From NCBI RefSeq assembly GCF_001610835.1, contig NZ_CP011270.1:5474001-5538000 (forward strand): a stretch of 64,000 bases of DNA, in the 5' to 3' direction. Below the pieces are notes generated by a model that did no database searches, had not been told where the DNA came from, and saw only the letters and a list, made by a program, of their open reading frames with translations. The first letter of the stretch is position 1. Each line of letters begins with the position of its first letter. Source of the DNA: Planctomyces sp. SH-PL14. GTDB lineage: Bacteria > Planctomycetota > Planctomycetia > Planctomycetales > Planctomycetaceae. The position numbers and the translations under genes are program-made. Of the stretch, positions 39,069 to 47,385 are shown in pieces.

Positions 39069-39853
39069 CGGGCCACCTCCGCGGCGGTTTCGGCCACGAT
39101 GTCCTGGTAGCGGCCGGCGAGGGCGTGCGCATCCGGGAACTCGGCCGCGGAGAAATCGGCACAGACCGCCCCGTCCTTCATGACGACGATCCGCCGGGCC
39201 CAGATTGCGACCGCCGGTTCATGCGTGACGACGACGATCGCCCGGCCGTCCCGGTCATTCAGTTCCTTCAGCAGCGTGCAGATCGCCTTACCGTTGATGG
39301 AGTCGAGACTCCCGGTCGGCTCGTCCGCCAGGACGATCGCCGGGTCGGTCACGAGCGCCCGGGCGATGGCAACCCGCTGCTGCTCCCCACCGCTCATCGC
39401 GTCGGGACGATGGCCGATCCGCTGCCCGAGTCCGAGCCGCTCGAGGAGCTTCGTCGCACGGTCCCGCATCTCCTGCGAGCCGCGGGAGCCCTCCGCCATC
39501 AGCGGCAGCATGACGTTCTCGAGGGCCGTCAGGGCCGGGATGAGATTGAACTGCTGGAACACGAGCCCGATCCGCCGCCGCCGGAAATCGGTCAGCGTCC
39601 CGTCGGCGAGTTCCGAAAGGGACTGCCCTTCCACCGCGACCGTCCCGGCATCGGTCCGGGTCAGTCCCGCCATGACGTGCAGCAGCGTGCTCTTTCCCGA
39701 GCCGCTCGCCCCCATGACGGCGACAAACTCGCCCGGCGCGACTCGGAGCGAGACGCCATGCAGAGCCTCGACCGTCGCGGTCCCCTGATGGAAGCGCTTC
39801 GTCACTCCCTGGACAACCAGCGGTGCAATCGATGGAGAGACGGGATCGGACAT
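39065..39853 (-). CDS. ABC transporter ATPase, LolD/MacB type
   Basis: 262 residues from ATG 39853. Walker A GASGSGKST, Q-loop LVFQQFNLIPALTALENVMLP, signature MSGGEQQRVAIARAL, Walker B IVLADEPTGSLD and H-loop VVTHEP are all intact. Partner of the permease downstream. MacB/Lol-type systems export peptides, antibiotics or lipoproteins with an outer component; no such component is visible here. Confidence 0.93.
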   Translation of the reverse strand: MSDPVSPSIAPLVVQGVTKRFHQGTATVEALHGVSLRVAPGEFVAVMGASGSGKSTLLHVMAGLTRTDAGTVAVEGQSLSELADGTLTDFRRRRIGLVFQQFNLIPALTALENVMLPLMAEGSRGSQEMRDRATKLLERLGLGQRIGHRPDAMSGGEQQRVAIARALVTDPAIVLADEPTGSLDSINGKAICTLLKELNDRDGRAIVVVTHEPAVAIWARRIVVMKDGAVCADFSAAEFPDAHALAGRYQDIVAETAAEVAR

Positions 39854-39876
39854 GACGACCTTTCGAGGAACCGAAC

Positions 39877-42648
39877 TCAAAACGTGACGCGCCCCTGCTG
39901 AAGCAGCGTGAGGGGCCGGAGCCGTCCGATGGAGAGCGCCGGCCAGACCGCCGCGAGAGTCGAGAGCACGAGGACTCCCAACAGCGCCCCCCCGACGACC
40001 CGCCAGGGAACATGGAGGGCCGGATGCAGCCCTCCGAAAAAGCTGATGTATTGGGCCATTCCGCAACCGCACCATCCGGCGAGGAGGCCGAAGCCGAGAC
40101 TGAGCAGCACCGCCACCAGCCCGATGAGGAACCCTTCCGCCAGGATCGCGCGGACGATCGACGACTGCCCGATCCCGATCGACCGGAGGAGGCCGAGCTC
40201 CCACCGCCGGCTGCGGATCGAGGCGAGGATGATGTTGAGGACCCCGAGCCCGGCAATCGCCGTCGACACGAGCGGCAGGAGACTGACGCCCCAGATCCAG
40301 CGGGTCGCGTTGTTGCGGGTCATCTGCCGGATGTCTTCGACCGCCATCAGGCGGATCTTCGGACCGTCGTTCTCGCGCGCCTCGGGCGGGAGCGCCTCGG
40401 CGTAGATTGCCTTCGCGGCGGCGGTGATCGCCTGGGAATCAGCGTGCTGGTCCGAATAGTCGAGCCACAGGTGCGTCGCTGCAGGAAGCGAAAAATCGTC
40501 GGCGACGGTCCCGTAGTTGGCGAACACGAGAGCGGCGGCCCGGTGTGTTCGCGAGCGAAAGCCGGTCAGCTTGGTCTGCCAGTGCCACCCCGGAAGCCGG
40601 AGCGCCCCCGCGATCCGGTAGCGGACCGGAGAGGTGGGGGCCTCGGGCGGGACCAGGTCGAACGAGTCGCCGATCGCGAGCTTCGTCTCGGTGAGGAAGT
40701 GATCGGGAACGAGGCAGCCCCGTCCCGCGACCATCTCGTCGATCGCCTGCCGGGGATCCCCGTCGGCCCATTCGACCTCGAACAGCGGCCGGTCTCCGCC
40801 GAACGCCTTCCGGGGGTCGATCCCGACCAGCACGACATTGTCCTGCCGGATCACCGACGCCCGTTCGGCGCTGCCGGTGACATCGTCCAGGAGCCGCGGC
40901 TGTTCGACGACGATCGGCAGGCAGTGCTCGGGATCGACGCCCGGGAGGCGGGCGATCTCCGGGACCTTCGACAGCGGAAGCCCCCCCGACTGAAAGGCGA
41001 GGACGGCGTCCGGCGCCCACGGCCCGACGAGAAAGCCGTCGAGCATCGTGAAGCCCCAGACCTGAACGCCGATGAAAAGACCGAGGCCGACCGCCATCGA
41101 GAGGGCCGCGGCGGCGGTCCGCCAGACGTGGCTCGTGATCTGGCTGCCGAGGAGCTTGGGATCGATCCGGAACAGGCGGGCCAGCCCCGGGCCGCCGAAC
41201 CGGTCGACCAGGGCGACGACCGCGGGGGCGATCAGGACGAAGCCGATCGACATCGACACGAAGCCGACCGCCATCGCCAGGTAGACCTGCTGGTCGAACC
41301 GCGGCGGGAAGACAAAGGTCACGAGCGGATTGACCAGGATCAGTGCGATCCCCAGGAGAATCGTCCGGATCGGCAGCCGGCTCGCCACGGGGGCCTGTCC
41401 GGGGGCCATCGCGTCGACGGGCCGGGCCCGCGTCGCCCGCCAGGCCGGCACGATCGCGGCCAGGAACGCCCCTCCGAAGGTGGCGATCGCCGCCAGGCCC
41501 AGGCTGTAGGGACCGATCGTCGTCCCATGGTGCAGCAGCCGGGCCGCGACACGCCCGACGACACCGAGCAGCAGCCCGCTGAGGAGCAGTCCCCCCAGGA
41601 ACCCGGTCAGCGCGAGGAGCATCGCCTCCGTGAAGATCAGCAGGGAGAGCTGCGTCCGCGTCAGCACGAGTGCCCGCAGGACCGCGAACTGCCGGATTCG
41701 CTCCGTCACCCCCATGCTGACCGTGCCGAAGATCACCAGCATCGCGACCAGCATTGCGATTCCGGTCGTCGCATAGGACTGAATCCGGACGTTGTCCGCC
41801 GAGGCACTCTCGTCGAGGGCTTCCTCGATCTCGAACGCCTCCTGGAACTGAACAGGGGTGTCGTAGCGGCTGAGCCGGGGCCCCCAGCCGAACCGGAACT
41901 TCGTGAGGTCCGTCTCGGACTTCACGGCGACGCCGACAAAGCTGATCTCGGGCGGGCTGCCGAAGATCCGCTCGGCTGTCGCGGTCGAGACAAACAGGTC
42001 TCCCGCGCCGGGCGTCCGGATCTGCGGCACGGCATACGTCCCGGCCCCGAGCGACGGCGCGTCCAGCAGCCCGGTGACAATCAGGTCGGTCGGCCGCTCT
42101 TTGGCGGTCACGGTAACCGTGTCGCCGAGGCGGACCTGCAACCGCTCCGCAGCCGCCCGGGTCAGGGCCGCTTCGTTGTGGCCTTGGCCCGCCGTCAGCC
42201 ACTTCCCTTCAAGATCGAACGGAGGGACCGCGGAATCGAACGCGAGAAGCGTGTATTCGGAACGCCGCTCCGGGGGACCGCCGAGTCCCCGCAGCCGGCC
42301 TTCGGCCGAGTCCGCAGCCCGTCCGGGTCCGGCATCGGACCGCGGCCGGACGGTCACTCGGCTCATCCAGACCGGTTCCGCCGACGCGACCGAAGGATCG
42401 GACCGCATCGCCTCCAGCACCTCGCGCGGAACCGCGGGGTTTCCTTCGGTGGCGATCGGGCCGATCGAGAGCTGGTAATGCCCCAGCGCCTTGCTCGCCC
42501 AGTAGTCGAACGTCTGGAGCAGCGAGTCGTACCCCGAGGCAATCCAGATCACGAGACAGGTCGCCGCCGTCGTCGCCAGCGATGTGAGCGCCACACGGGC
42601 CGGATGTTCGCGGAGAAAGGCGACCGCCAGCCGGAAGACCTTCCTCAT
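39877..42648 (-). CDS. ABC transporter permease with two FtsX domains
   Basis: 923 residues. An N-terminal membrane helix (VALTSLATTAATCLVIWIASG), a periplasmic domain, a first FtsX domain (MLVAMLVIFGTVSMGVTERIRQFAVLRALVLTRTQLSLLIFTEAMLLALTGFLGG), a second membrane-periplasmic unit and a complete final FtsX domain (STAIAGLGVLNIILASIRSRRWELGLLRSIGIGQSSIVRAILAEGFLIGLVAVLLSLGFGLLAG). It overlaps its ATPase gene by four nt and is clearly paralogous to the split permease downstream. Confidence 0.92.
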   Translation of the reverse strand: MRKVFRLAVAFLREHPARVALTSLATTAATCLVIWIASGYDSLLQTFDYWASKALGHYQLSIGPIATEGNPAVPREVLEAMRSDPSVASAEPVWMSRVTVRPRSDAGPGRAADSAEGRLRGLGGPPERRSEYTLLAFDSAVPPFDLEGKWLTAGQGHNEAALTRAAAERLQVRLGDTVTVTAKERPTDLIVTGLLDAPSLGAGTYAVPQIRTPGAGDLFVSTATAERIFGSPPEISFVGVAVKSETDLTKFRFGWGPRLSRYDTPVQFQEAFEIEEALDESASADNVRIQSYATTGIAMLVAMLVIFGTVSMGVTERIRQFAVLRALVLTRTQLSLLIFTEAMLLALTGFLGGLLLSGLLLGVVGRVAARLLHHGTTIGPYSLGLAAIATFGGAFLAAIVPAWRATRARPVDAMAPGQAPVASRLPIRTILLGIALILVNPLVTFVFPPRFDQQVYLAMAVGFVSMSIGFVLIAPAVVALVDRFGGPGLARLFRIDPKLLGSQITSHVWRTAAAALSMAVGLGLFIGVQVWGFTMLDGFLVGPWAPDAVLAFQSGGLPLSKVPEIARLPGVDPEHCLPIVVEQPRLLDDVTGSAERASVIRQDNVVLVGIDPRKAFGGDRPLFEVEWADGDPRQAIDEMVAGRGCLVPDHFLTETKLAIGDSFDLVPPEAPTSPVRYRIAGALRLPGWHWQTKLTGFRSRTHRAAALVFANYGTVADDFSLPAATHLWLDYSDQHADSQAITAAAKAIYAEALPPEARENDGPKIRLMAVEDIRQMTRNNATRWIWGVSLLPLVSTAIAGLGVLNIILASIRSRRWELGLLRSIGIGQSSIVRAILAEGFLIGLVAVLLSLGFGLLAGWCGCGMAQYISFFGGLHPALHVPWRVVGGALLGVLVLSTLAAVWPALSIGRLRPLTLLQQGRVTF

Positions 42649-43400
42649 CGGATCGCCTCCGTCCGTGGCTGAAGCGCCTGCTGGTAGGCGGCCGCGATCT
42701 CCTGCGGGTCATGGCGGCCGGTGGTCTGGAACTCCGCCTGATTCCGGCCATCCTTGAGGACGACCACCCGGTCGGCCCACATCGCGACGTGCGGTTCGTG
42801 TGTGACGATCACGATCGTCCGCCGCTGTTCGTCGCACAGGCCGCGGAGGAGCCGGCAGATTTCCTGCCCGGAGACGGAGTCGAGACTCCCGGTCGGCTCG
42901 TCTGCGAGCAGAATCGCCGGATCGCAGACCAGCGCCCGGGCAATGGCGATCCGCTGCTGTTCGCCTCCCGACAGCGCATCCGGACGATGCGTCCGCCGCT
43001 CGGTCATGCCGAGCCGATCCAGCAGCGAGCGAACCTTCGCCGTCAGATCGGGGGACTCGGGGGCGGGGAGACGGATGTTGTCTTCCGCGGAAAGACTCGA
43101 AATGAGATTGAACGCCTGAAAGACCAGTCCGATCCGGTCGCGGCGAAAGCGGGTCAGCTCGGCGTCCGAGAGTCGGGAGAGATCCTGGCCGTCGACGGTC
43201 ACGCGGCCGTCGTCAACGTCCGTCAGTCCTGCGAGAGCATGGAGCAGCGTGCTCTTCCCGGAGCCCGAGGCCCCCATGATCGCCACGAACTCCCCCGCCT
43301 GGACCGTCAGCCCCACACCCCCCAGCGCGGTGACGGAGTTCCCCCCTTGACGGTAGCGCTTGACCACATCCGTGGCCTGCAATGGCGTTCCAGACAGCAT
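42645..43400 (-). CDS. ABC transporter ATPase, LolD/MacB type
   Basis: 251 residues, first gene of the operon 43400-36082. Walker A GASGSGKST, Q-loop LVFQAFNLISSLSAEDNIRLP, signature LSGGEQQRIAIARAL, Walker B ILLADEPTGSLD, H-loop IVTHEP. It pairs with the 923-residue permease. The operon thus holds two related ATPase-permease pairs, a duplication of one exporter unit. Confidence 0.93.
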   Translation of the reverse strand: MLSGTPLQATDVVKRYRQGGNSVTALGGVGLTVQAGEFVAIMGASGSGKSTLLHALAGLTDVDDGRVTVDGQDLSRLSDAELTRFRRDRIGLVFQAFNLISSLSAEDNIRLPAPESPDLTAKVRSLLDRLGMTERRTHRPDALSGGEQQRIAIARALVCDPAILLADEPTGSLDSVSGQEICRLLRGLCDEQRRTIVIVTHEPHVAMWADRVVVLKDGRNQAEFQTTGRHDPQEIAAAYQQALQPRTEAIR

Positions 43401-44015
43401 CCGAAGTCACAGTCCCCAAGGTCGATCGCCGCGAGCGGAGAGCCGTCGCGGCGATCACGGCGCAACGTCCCCCTCGTCCAGAACCCGCGATGCCTTGGTA
43501 CCGCCCCCGCTAGCGATCGCTCCGACCAGCCTGATTCGTGGCACTCCCTATCACCGCCATCGGCCGCAGAGCAAACGGCAGACCACAGCGGGATTCCTTG
43601 GAATTCGTTATCCGACACTCGCCACGAAACGCCCTCGTCCGGATTGGCTGGCGAAAAAAGCATCGTTGTTGGCCAGCGAGCGGCCGCGTCAACGCGAACT
43701 GGCGAACGACCATTTGCCTCACCGGGCATCATCTGAAACCGCAAGCGATAGAAGTTGTCGTCAAGTCGGCAAGAGGATGCAGATCATGCGCAGCAATGCC
43801 CGCAAGAAACTGTTCAATTGGCGTCCGGTCGCCCCGACTGAAAGTGACGCCTCCGTCGCGGGCCTGTCGTGTGGTTGCCGTTGTCGTCGCGTGACTCACC
43901 ACATGACACGGCCCCGGATGTTGGCGGTGCCCCGCAGCTGTCGTTCCCAGCAATTGACAGCTCGGAACTCCCAAGCTAACACTCAAATTGATGTTTGATC
44001 GTGAGCGGGGGAGTC
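43401..44015. other. Divergent intergenic region between ABC operon and PhyH operon
   Basis: About 615 bp without a convincing gene. Short frames exist on both strands but lack codon character, family features and ribosome sites. GC content falls toward 43560-43800. The right end carries the promoter candidate for the plus-strand operon. Confidence 0.6.
43936..43982 (+). promoter_or_regulatory. Promoter and operator candidate for the PhyH-MFS-VOC operon
   Basis: TTGACA at 43954-43959, 17 bases, then TAACAC at 43977-43982, 34 nt before the PhyH start. A 7-bp inverted repeat AGCTGTC (43936-43942) / GACAGCT (43956-43962) overlaps the -35 box and may be an operator. The -10 is weak. Confidence 0.35.
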
Positions 44016-44786
44016 ATGGCTGTCGAGACGGGGACGAGTCGTTCCGAGGCGTTCCGTGAACTGGGGTACTGCGTCGTTCGCGGCCTGTTCTCGCGGGAGG
44101 AGATCGCCGCCGTCAGTGCGGAGGCGAATCGCGTCTTCGGTCGGAAGGAGCTGATCGACTTCAACAACCTGCGGTGCCGGTGGCTCAATCATCACGAGAC
44201 GCAGGAGTGCCGGTTCGACTGCTTCGACCCGATCACCGACCTGAGCGACGCCATCGACCGGATGGCCCGCGATCCGCGGCTGCTGGACCTGCTCTCGACG
44301 GTGTACGGCGAGGAGGCGTGCCTCTTCAAGGACAAGCTGATCTACAAGCCTCCGGGGGCGATGGGCTACGGGCTCCACCAGGACTACATCAGCTGGGAGT
44401 CGTTCCCCAAGAGCTTTCTGACGGTCCTGATCCCGATCGACCCGGCGACGGATGAGAACGGGGCGACCGAGGTCTTTCCGGGGACGCACCGGAACGGGTA
44501 TCTGTCGGCCATCGACGGGGATTACCACGAGCTCGACGAGTCGGCGATCGCCGGTGTCGAAGGAGTCCGGCTCTGCCTGGAACCGGGGGATGTCGCGGTC
44601 TTCGACGGAATGCTGCCGCACCGCTCGGCTCCGAACAAATCTAGCGCGTGGCGCCGGCAGCTCTACCTGAGCTACAACGCCAAGTCCGACGGCGGCGAGC
44701 AGCGGGACGCCCATTACCGGGAGTTTCACGGCTGGCTGAAGAAGAAGTACGCCGAGTACGGCAAGACCGATACCTATTTCCGCTGA
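44016..44786 (+). CDS. PhyH-type Fe(II)/2-oxoglutarate dioxygenase
   Basis: 256 residues from ATG 44016 (GGGGGAG just upstream). The family pattern is complete: FRELGYCVVRGLFSREEIAAV, the metal ligands His121-x-Asp123 (GYGLHQDYISW) and His202 (GMLPHRSAPN), and Arg213 for 2-oxoglutarate. The ending LKKKYAEYGKTDTYFR is also usual. It hydroxylates an unknown small molecule. First gene of a four-gene plus-strand operon; the next gene follows after 18 bp. Confidence 0.9.
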   Translation: MAVETGTSRSEAFRELGYCVVRGLFSREEIAAVSAEANRVFGRKELIDFNNLRCRWLNHHETQECRFDCFDPITDLSDAIDRMARDPRLLDLLSTVYGEEACLFKDKLIYKPPGAMGYGLHQDYISWESFPKSFLTVLIPIDPATDENGATEVFPGTHRNGYLSAIDGDYHELDESAIAGVEGVRLCLEPGDVAVFDGMLPHRSAPNKSSAWRRQLYLSYNAKSDGGEQRDAHYREFHGWLKKKYAEYGKTDTYFR

Positions 44787-44804
44787 GCCCCGCGGCCGGC
44801 TCCG

Positions 44805-46160
44805 GTGAGTTCCATGTCGTCGAGAACCCTTCCCCAGCGGCTCCCCGTCTACTACGGGTGGGTCAACGTCTTCATGGCGGCGGTGGCGATGATCGCCACC
44901 TTTCCCGGGAGGACGTTCGGCCTGGGGATGATCCAGAAGAAGCTCCTCGAAGACCTGCGGATCAGCGAGCTGGAGTTCACCGGGATCAACCTCCAGAGCT
45001 CGCTCCTGGGGGCGCTCTTCTGCCTGCCGATGGGATATCTCATCGACCGCTTCGGCGTCCGGATCGTTTCGGCGTTCGTCATCGGGGCCCTGGGGCTGAG
45101 CGTCCTGGGGATGACGCAGATCCAGGGGCCGACTTCGCTCCTGCTGGCGTTGATTCTGATTCGCGGACTGGGGCAGACTTCGCTGTCGATCGTCAGCATG
45201 GCGATGATCGGGAAGTGGTTCCGCCGCCGGCTGGGGATCGCGACCGGCGTCTATACCGTGCTGCTGACCTTCGGGTTCATCTCGACGATCGTCGGGATCG
45301 GTTCGGCGGTTGCCCGCTTCGACGGCTGGCGGACGCCGTGGAGCGCCGTCGGCTGGGGGCTGCTCGGCCTGGCGCCTTTCACGCTGCTGCTGGTCCGAAA
45401 CACCCCCGAGTCCTGCGGGATCGAGCCCGACGCTCCGGTCCCGCCTCCCGTGCCGGAACCGGGCGTCGCCGCCCATCGCGACTACACAGTCTTCGAAGCC
45501 CTCGCGACCCCCGCCTTCTGGGTGTTTGTCCTCGGGACCTCGGCGTTCAATCTCGTCTTCTCCGCCATGACGCTCCTCAACGAGTCGATCATGGGGGAGA
45601 ACGGATTTTCGCAGAACGACTCGATGATCGTCATGGCGTATCTGACCGGGGTCGGCCTGCTGGCGAACTTCTTCGCCGGGGCAATCGCCCGGCGGCACCG
45701 CCTCGGGGCGCTCCTCGGCTTCGGGCTGGCGATCATGGCCGCCAGCCTCGCCTGCTTCCCGATGATCCGCTCCCACGGGGCGCTCTGGGTCTACTCGGCC
45801 GCCTTCGGGTTCGTCGGCGGGTTCGTGACGGTCGTTCACTTCGTGGCCTGGGGGAACTTCTTTGGACGGAGCCATATCGGCCGGATCCAGGGCGTGGCCC
45901 AAGTCGTCTCGGTGTTTGCTTCGGCGACCGGGCCGGAGATGATGGCCTGGTGCCGCGAACGGACCGGCTCGTACCACCCGATCCTCTATGTCTTCGCGGG
46001 GGCCGCGGCGATCAATGCCGTGGCCGCCTTCCTGGTCCCGACTCCCCGCCTGATTCCGGCCGCCGAGCCCGATCCGACCGTCCTGGACCCGGTCCCCGGT
46101 GACACCCCGGTCTCGCCGTACCTGCAACCCACGCCTGCGTCTGCCGCCGCCCAGGAGTAA
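44805..46160 (+). CDS. MFS transporter
   Basis: 451 residues (GTG 44805; an ATG three codons later is the alternative). Twelve hydrophobic helices, with the MFS A motif in GYLIDRFGVRIV and a second half starting after a cytosolic loop (PPVPEPGVAAHRDYTVFEALATPAFW). It resembles OxlT/monocarboxylate-type MFS proteins. It probably moves the substrate or product of the PhyH and VOC enzymes coded beside it; the direction is unknown. Four nt separate it from the first VOC gene. Confidence 0.9.
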   Translation: MSSMSSRTLPQRLPVYYGWVNVFMAAVAMIATFPGRTFGLGMIQKKLLEDLRISELEFTGINLQSSLLGALFCLPMGYLIDRFGVRIVSAFVIGALGLSVLGMTQIQGPTSLLLALILIRGLGQTSLSIVSMAMIGKWFRRRLGIATGVYTVLLTFGFISTIVGIGSAVARFDGWRTPWSAVGWGLLGLAPFTLLLVRNTPESCGIEPDAPVPPPVPEPGVAAHRDYTVFEALATPAFWVFVLGTSAFNLVFSAMTLLNESIMGENGFSQNDSMIVMAYLTGVGLLANFFAGAIARRHRLGALLGFGLAIMAASLACFPMIRSHGALWVYSAAFGFVGGFVTVVHFVAWGNFFGRSHIGRIQGVAQVVSVFASATGPEMMAWCRERTGSYHPILYVFAGAAAINAVAAFLVPTPRLIPAAEPDPTVLDPVPGDTPVSPYLQPTPASAAAQE

Positions 46161-46163
46161 TCC

Positions 46164-47303
46164 GTGGCCGATCTCCCTGTCATCGAACCGCCGAGCCTCG
46201 ACATCCCGACCTGCTGCGGAACGTCGTCCGCGGCGGCCCCGCACGATGTCACGACGCGGTTCCATTTCTCGCTGAACGTCTCCGACATCGAGACGTCGGT
46301 GGCGTTCTACCGCAAGCTGTTCAACTGCCCGCCGGCGAAGCACCACGGCGACTACGCCAAGTTCGAGCTCTCGGAGCCGCCGCTCGTCTTCTCGCTCGTC
46401 CCCAACGCTCCCGGCTCGCAGGGCTCGCTGAGCCATCTCGGGTTCCCGGTCAGCAGCACCGAGGAGGTCCAGGCGACGGCGGCCCGGCTCGCCGCCGCGG
46501 GACTCTCGACCACCTGCCAGGACGGGACGGTCTGCGGCTATGCCCGGCAGGACAAGGTGTGGGTCGCCGATCCCGACTCGAACTACTGGGAGATCTACGT
46601 CGTCCACGAGGATGTCGACCCGGCGACGGTCCGGTCCGCCTACGACGGCGAGGCTCCCGAGGCGTACGCGCCGGCAGTCGAGGCGAAGGCTCCGGAGCGG
46701 CAGATCTACGAGCACCGCGTGACCGATACCGCCCCGGACTGGTCGGGGGTCGAGGAGGGGAGCGTCGACGAAGTCCGGCTGACCGGGACCTTCAACTCGG
46801 CCCTGTCCGACGACGATCGGCTGCTGCTCCTGAAGGAGGCGGTCCGGATCCTCAAGGCGGGGGGCGAACTGAACGTGCACGGGCTCGTTTCGAGCGCGCC
46901 GGTCGGGGACGTGGCGCCGAACCTGCCCGGCGTGGCGTCGCTCGTGAAGCGGATTCCGACGGAGGACGAACCGCTCCGCGAACTGGCGGCGGCCGGACTC
47001 GCCGGCGTGCGGATCACCAAGCTGCCGGAGTCCCCCGTCTTCCAGACCGGGGCTCTCGAGATGCGGGAGATCAAGGTCTCGGCCTTCAAGCCGTCGGAGC
47101 GGAGTTCGAAGGCCGGCGAGCGGACCGTCGTCTACAAGGGGCCGTTCGCCCAGGCGACCGACGATTCGGGACAGGTCTATCGCCGCGGGGTGAGGACCGT
47201 CGTCACGGCCGAGCAGGAGGAACTGCTGGCCCGCAGCTCCGCGGCGAAGAGCTTTCTCTTCATTCAGGATGAAACGACCTGCGGCGCGGGAGCGAGTTGT
47301 TGA
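46164..47303 (+). CDS. ArsI/CadI-like VOC domain fused to partial methyltransferase (copy 1)
   Basis: 379 residues. Residues 32-150 form a VOC/glyoxalase domain of the ArsI/CadI type: RFHFSLNVSDIETSVAFYRKLFNCPPAKHHGDYAKFEL, metal ligands His34, His91 (SHLGFPV) and Glu143 (YWEIYVV), and TVCGYARQDKVWVADPD where ArsI has its CC pair. Residues about 190-375 match the second half of an ArsM-type class I methyltransferase (VDEVRLTGTF, AVRILKAGGELNVHGL, VVYKGPFAQATDDSGQVYRRG) without the SAM-binding motif I. Extra cysteines stand at both ends (PTCCGTSS; TTCGAGASC). Possible role in arsenic or other thiol-reactive compound chemistry. Confidence 0.75.
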   Translation: MADLPVIEPPSLDIPTCCGTSSAAAPHDVTTRFHFSLNVSDIETSVAFYRKLFNCPPAKHHGDYAKFELSEPPLVFSLVPNAPGSQGSLSHLGFPVSSTEEVQATAARLAAAGLSTTCQDGTVCGYARQDKVWVADPDSNYWEIYVVHEDVDPATVRSAYDGEAPEAYAPAVEAKAPERQIYEHRVTDTAPDWSGVEEGSVDEVRLTGTFNSALSDDDRLLLLKEAVRILKAGGELNVHGLVSSAPVGDVAPNLPGVASLVKRIPTEDEPLRELAAAGLAGVRITKLPESPVFQTGALEMREIKVSAFKPSERSSKAGERTVVYKGPFAQATDDSGQVYRRGVRTVVTAEQEELLARSSAAKSFLFIQDETTCGAGASC

Positions 47304-47385
47304 GAATCGACCGCCGCCGCCCCTGAGATCCGTCCGACCGTCGTTCCCCCCCCCCGCACCCCGGCTTCTCACACGCGAACCTGCC

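Noticed and set aside
40012-42672. Plus-strand open frame of almost 890 codons opposite the ABC permease
   Set aside because: Shadow of an FtsX permease with complete motifs; composition is dominated by Arg, Asp, Glu and Pro.
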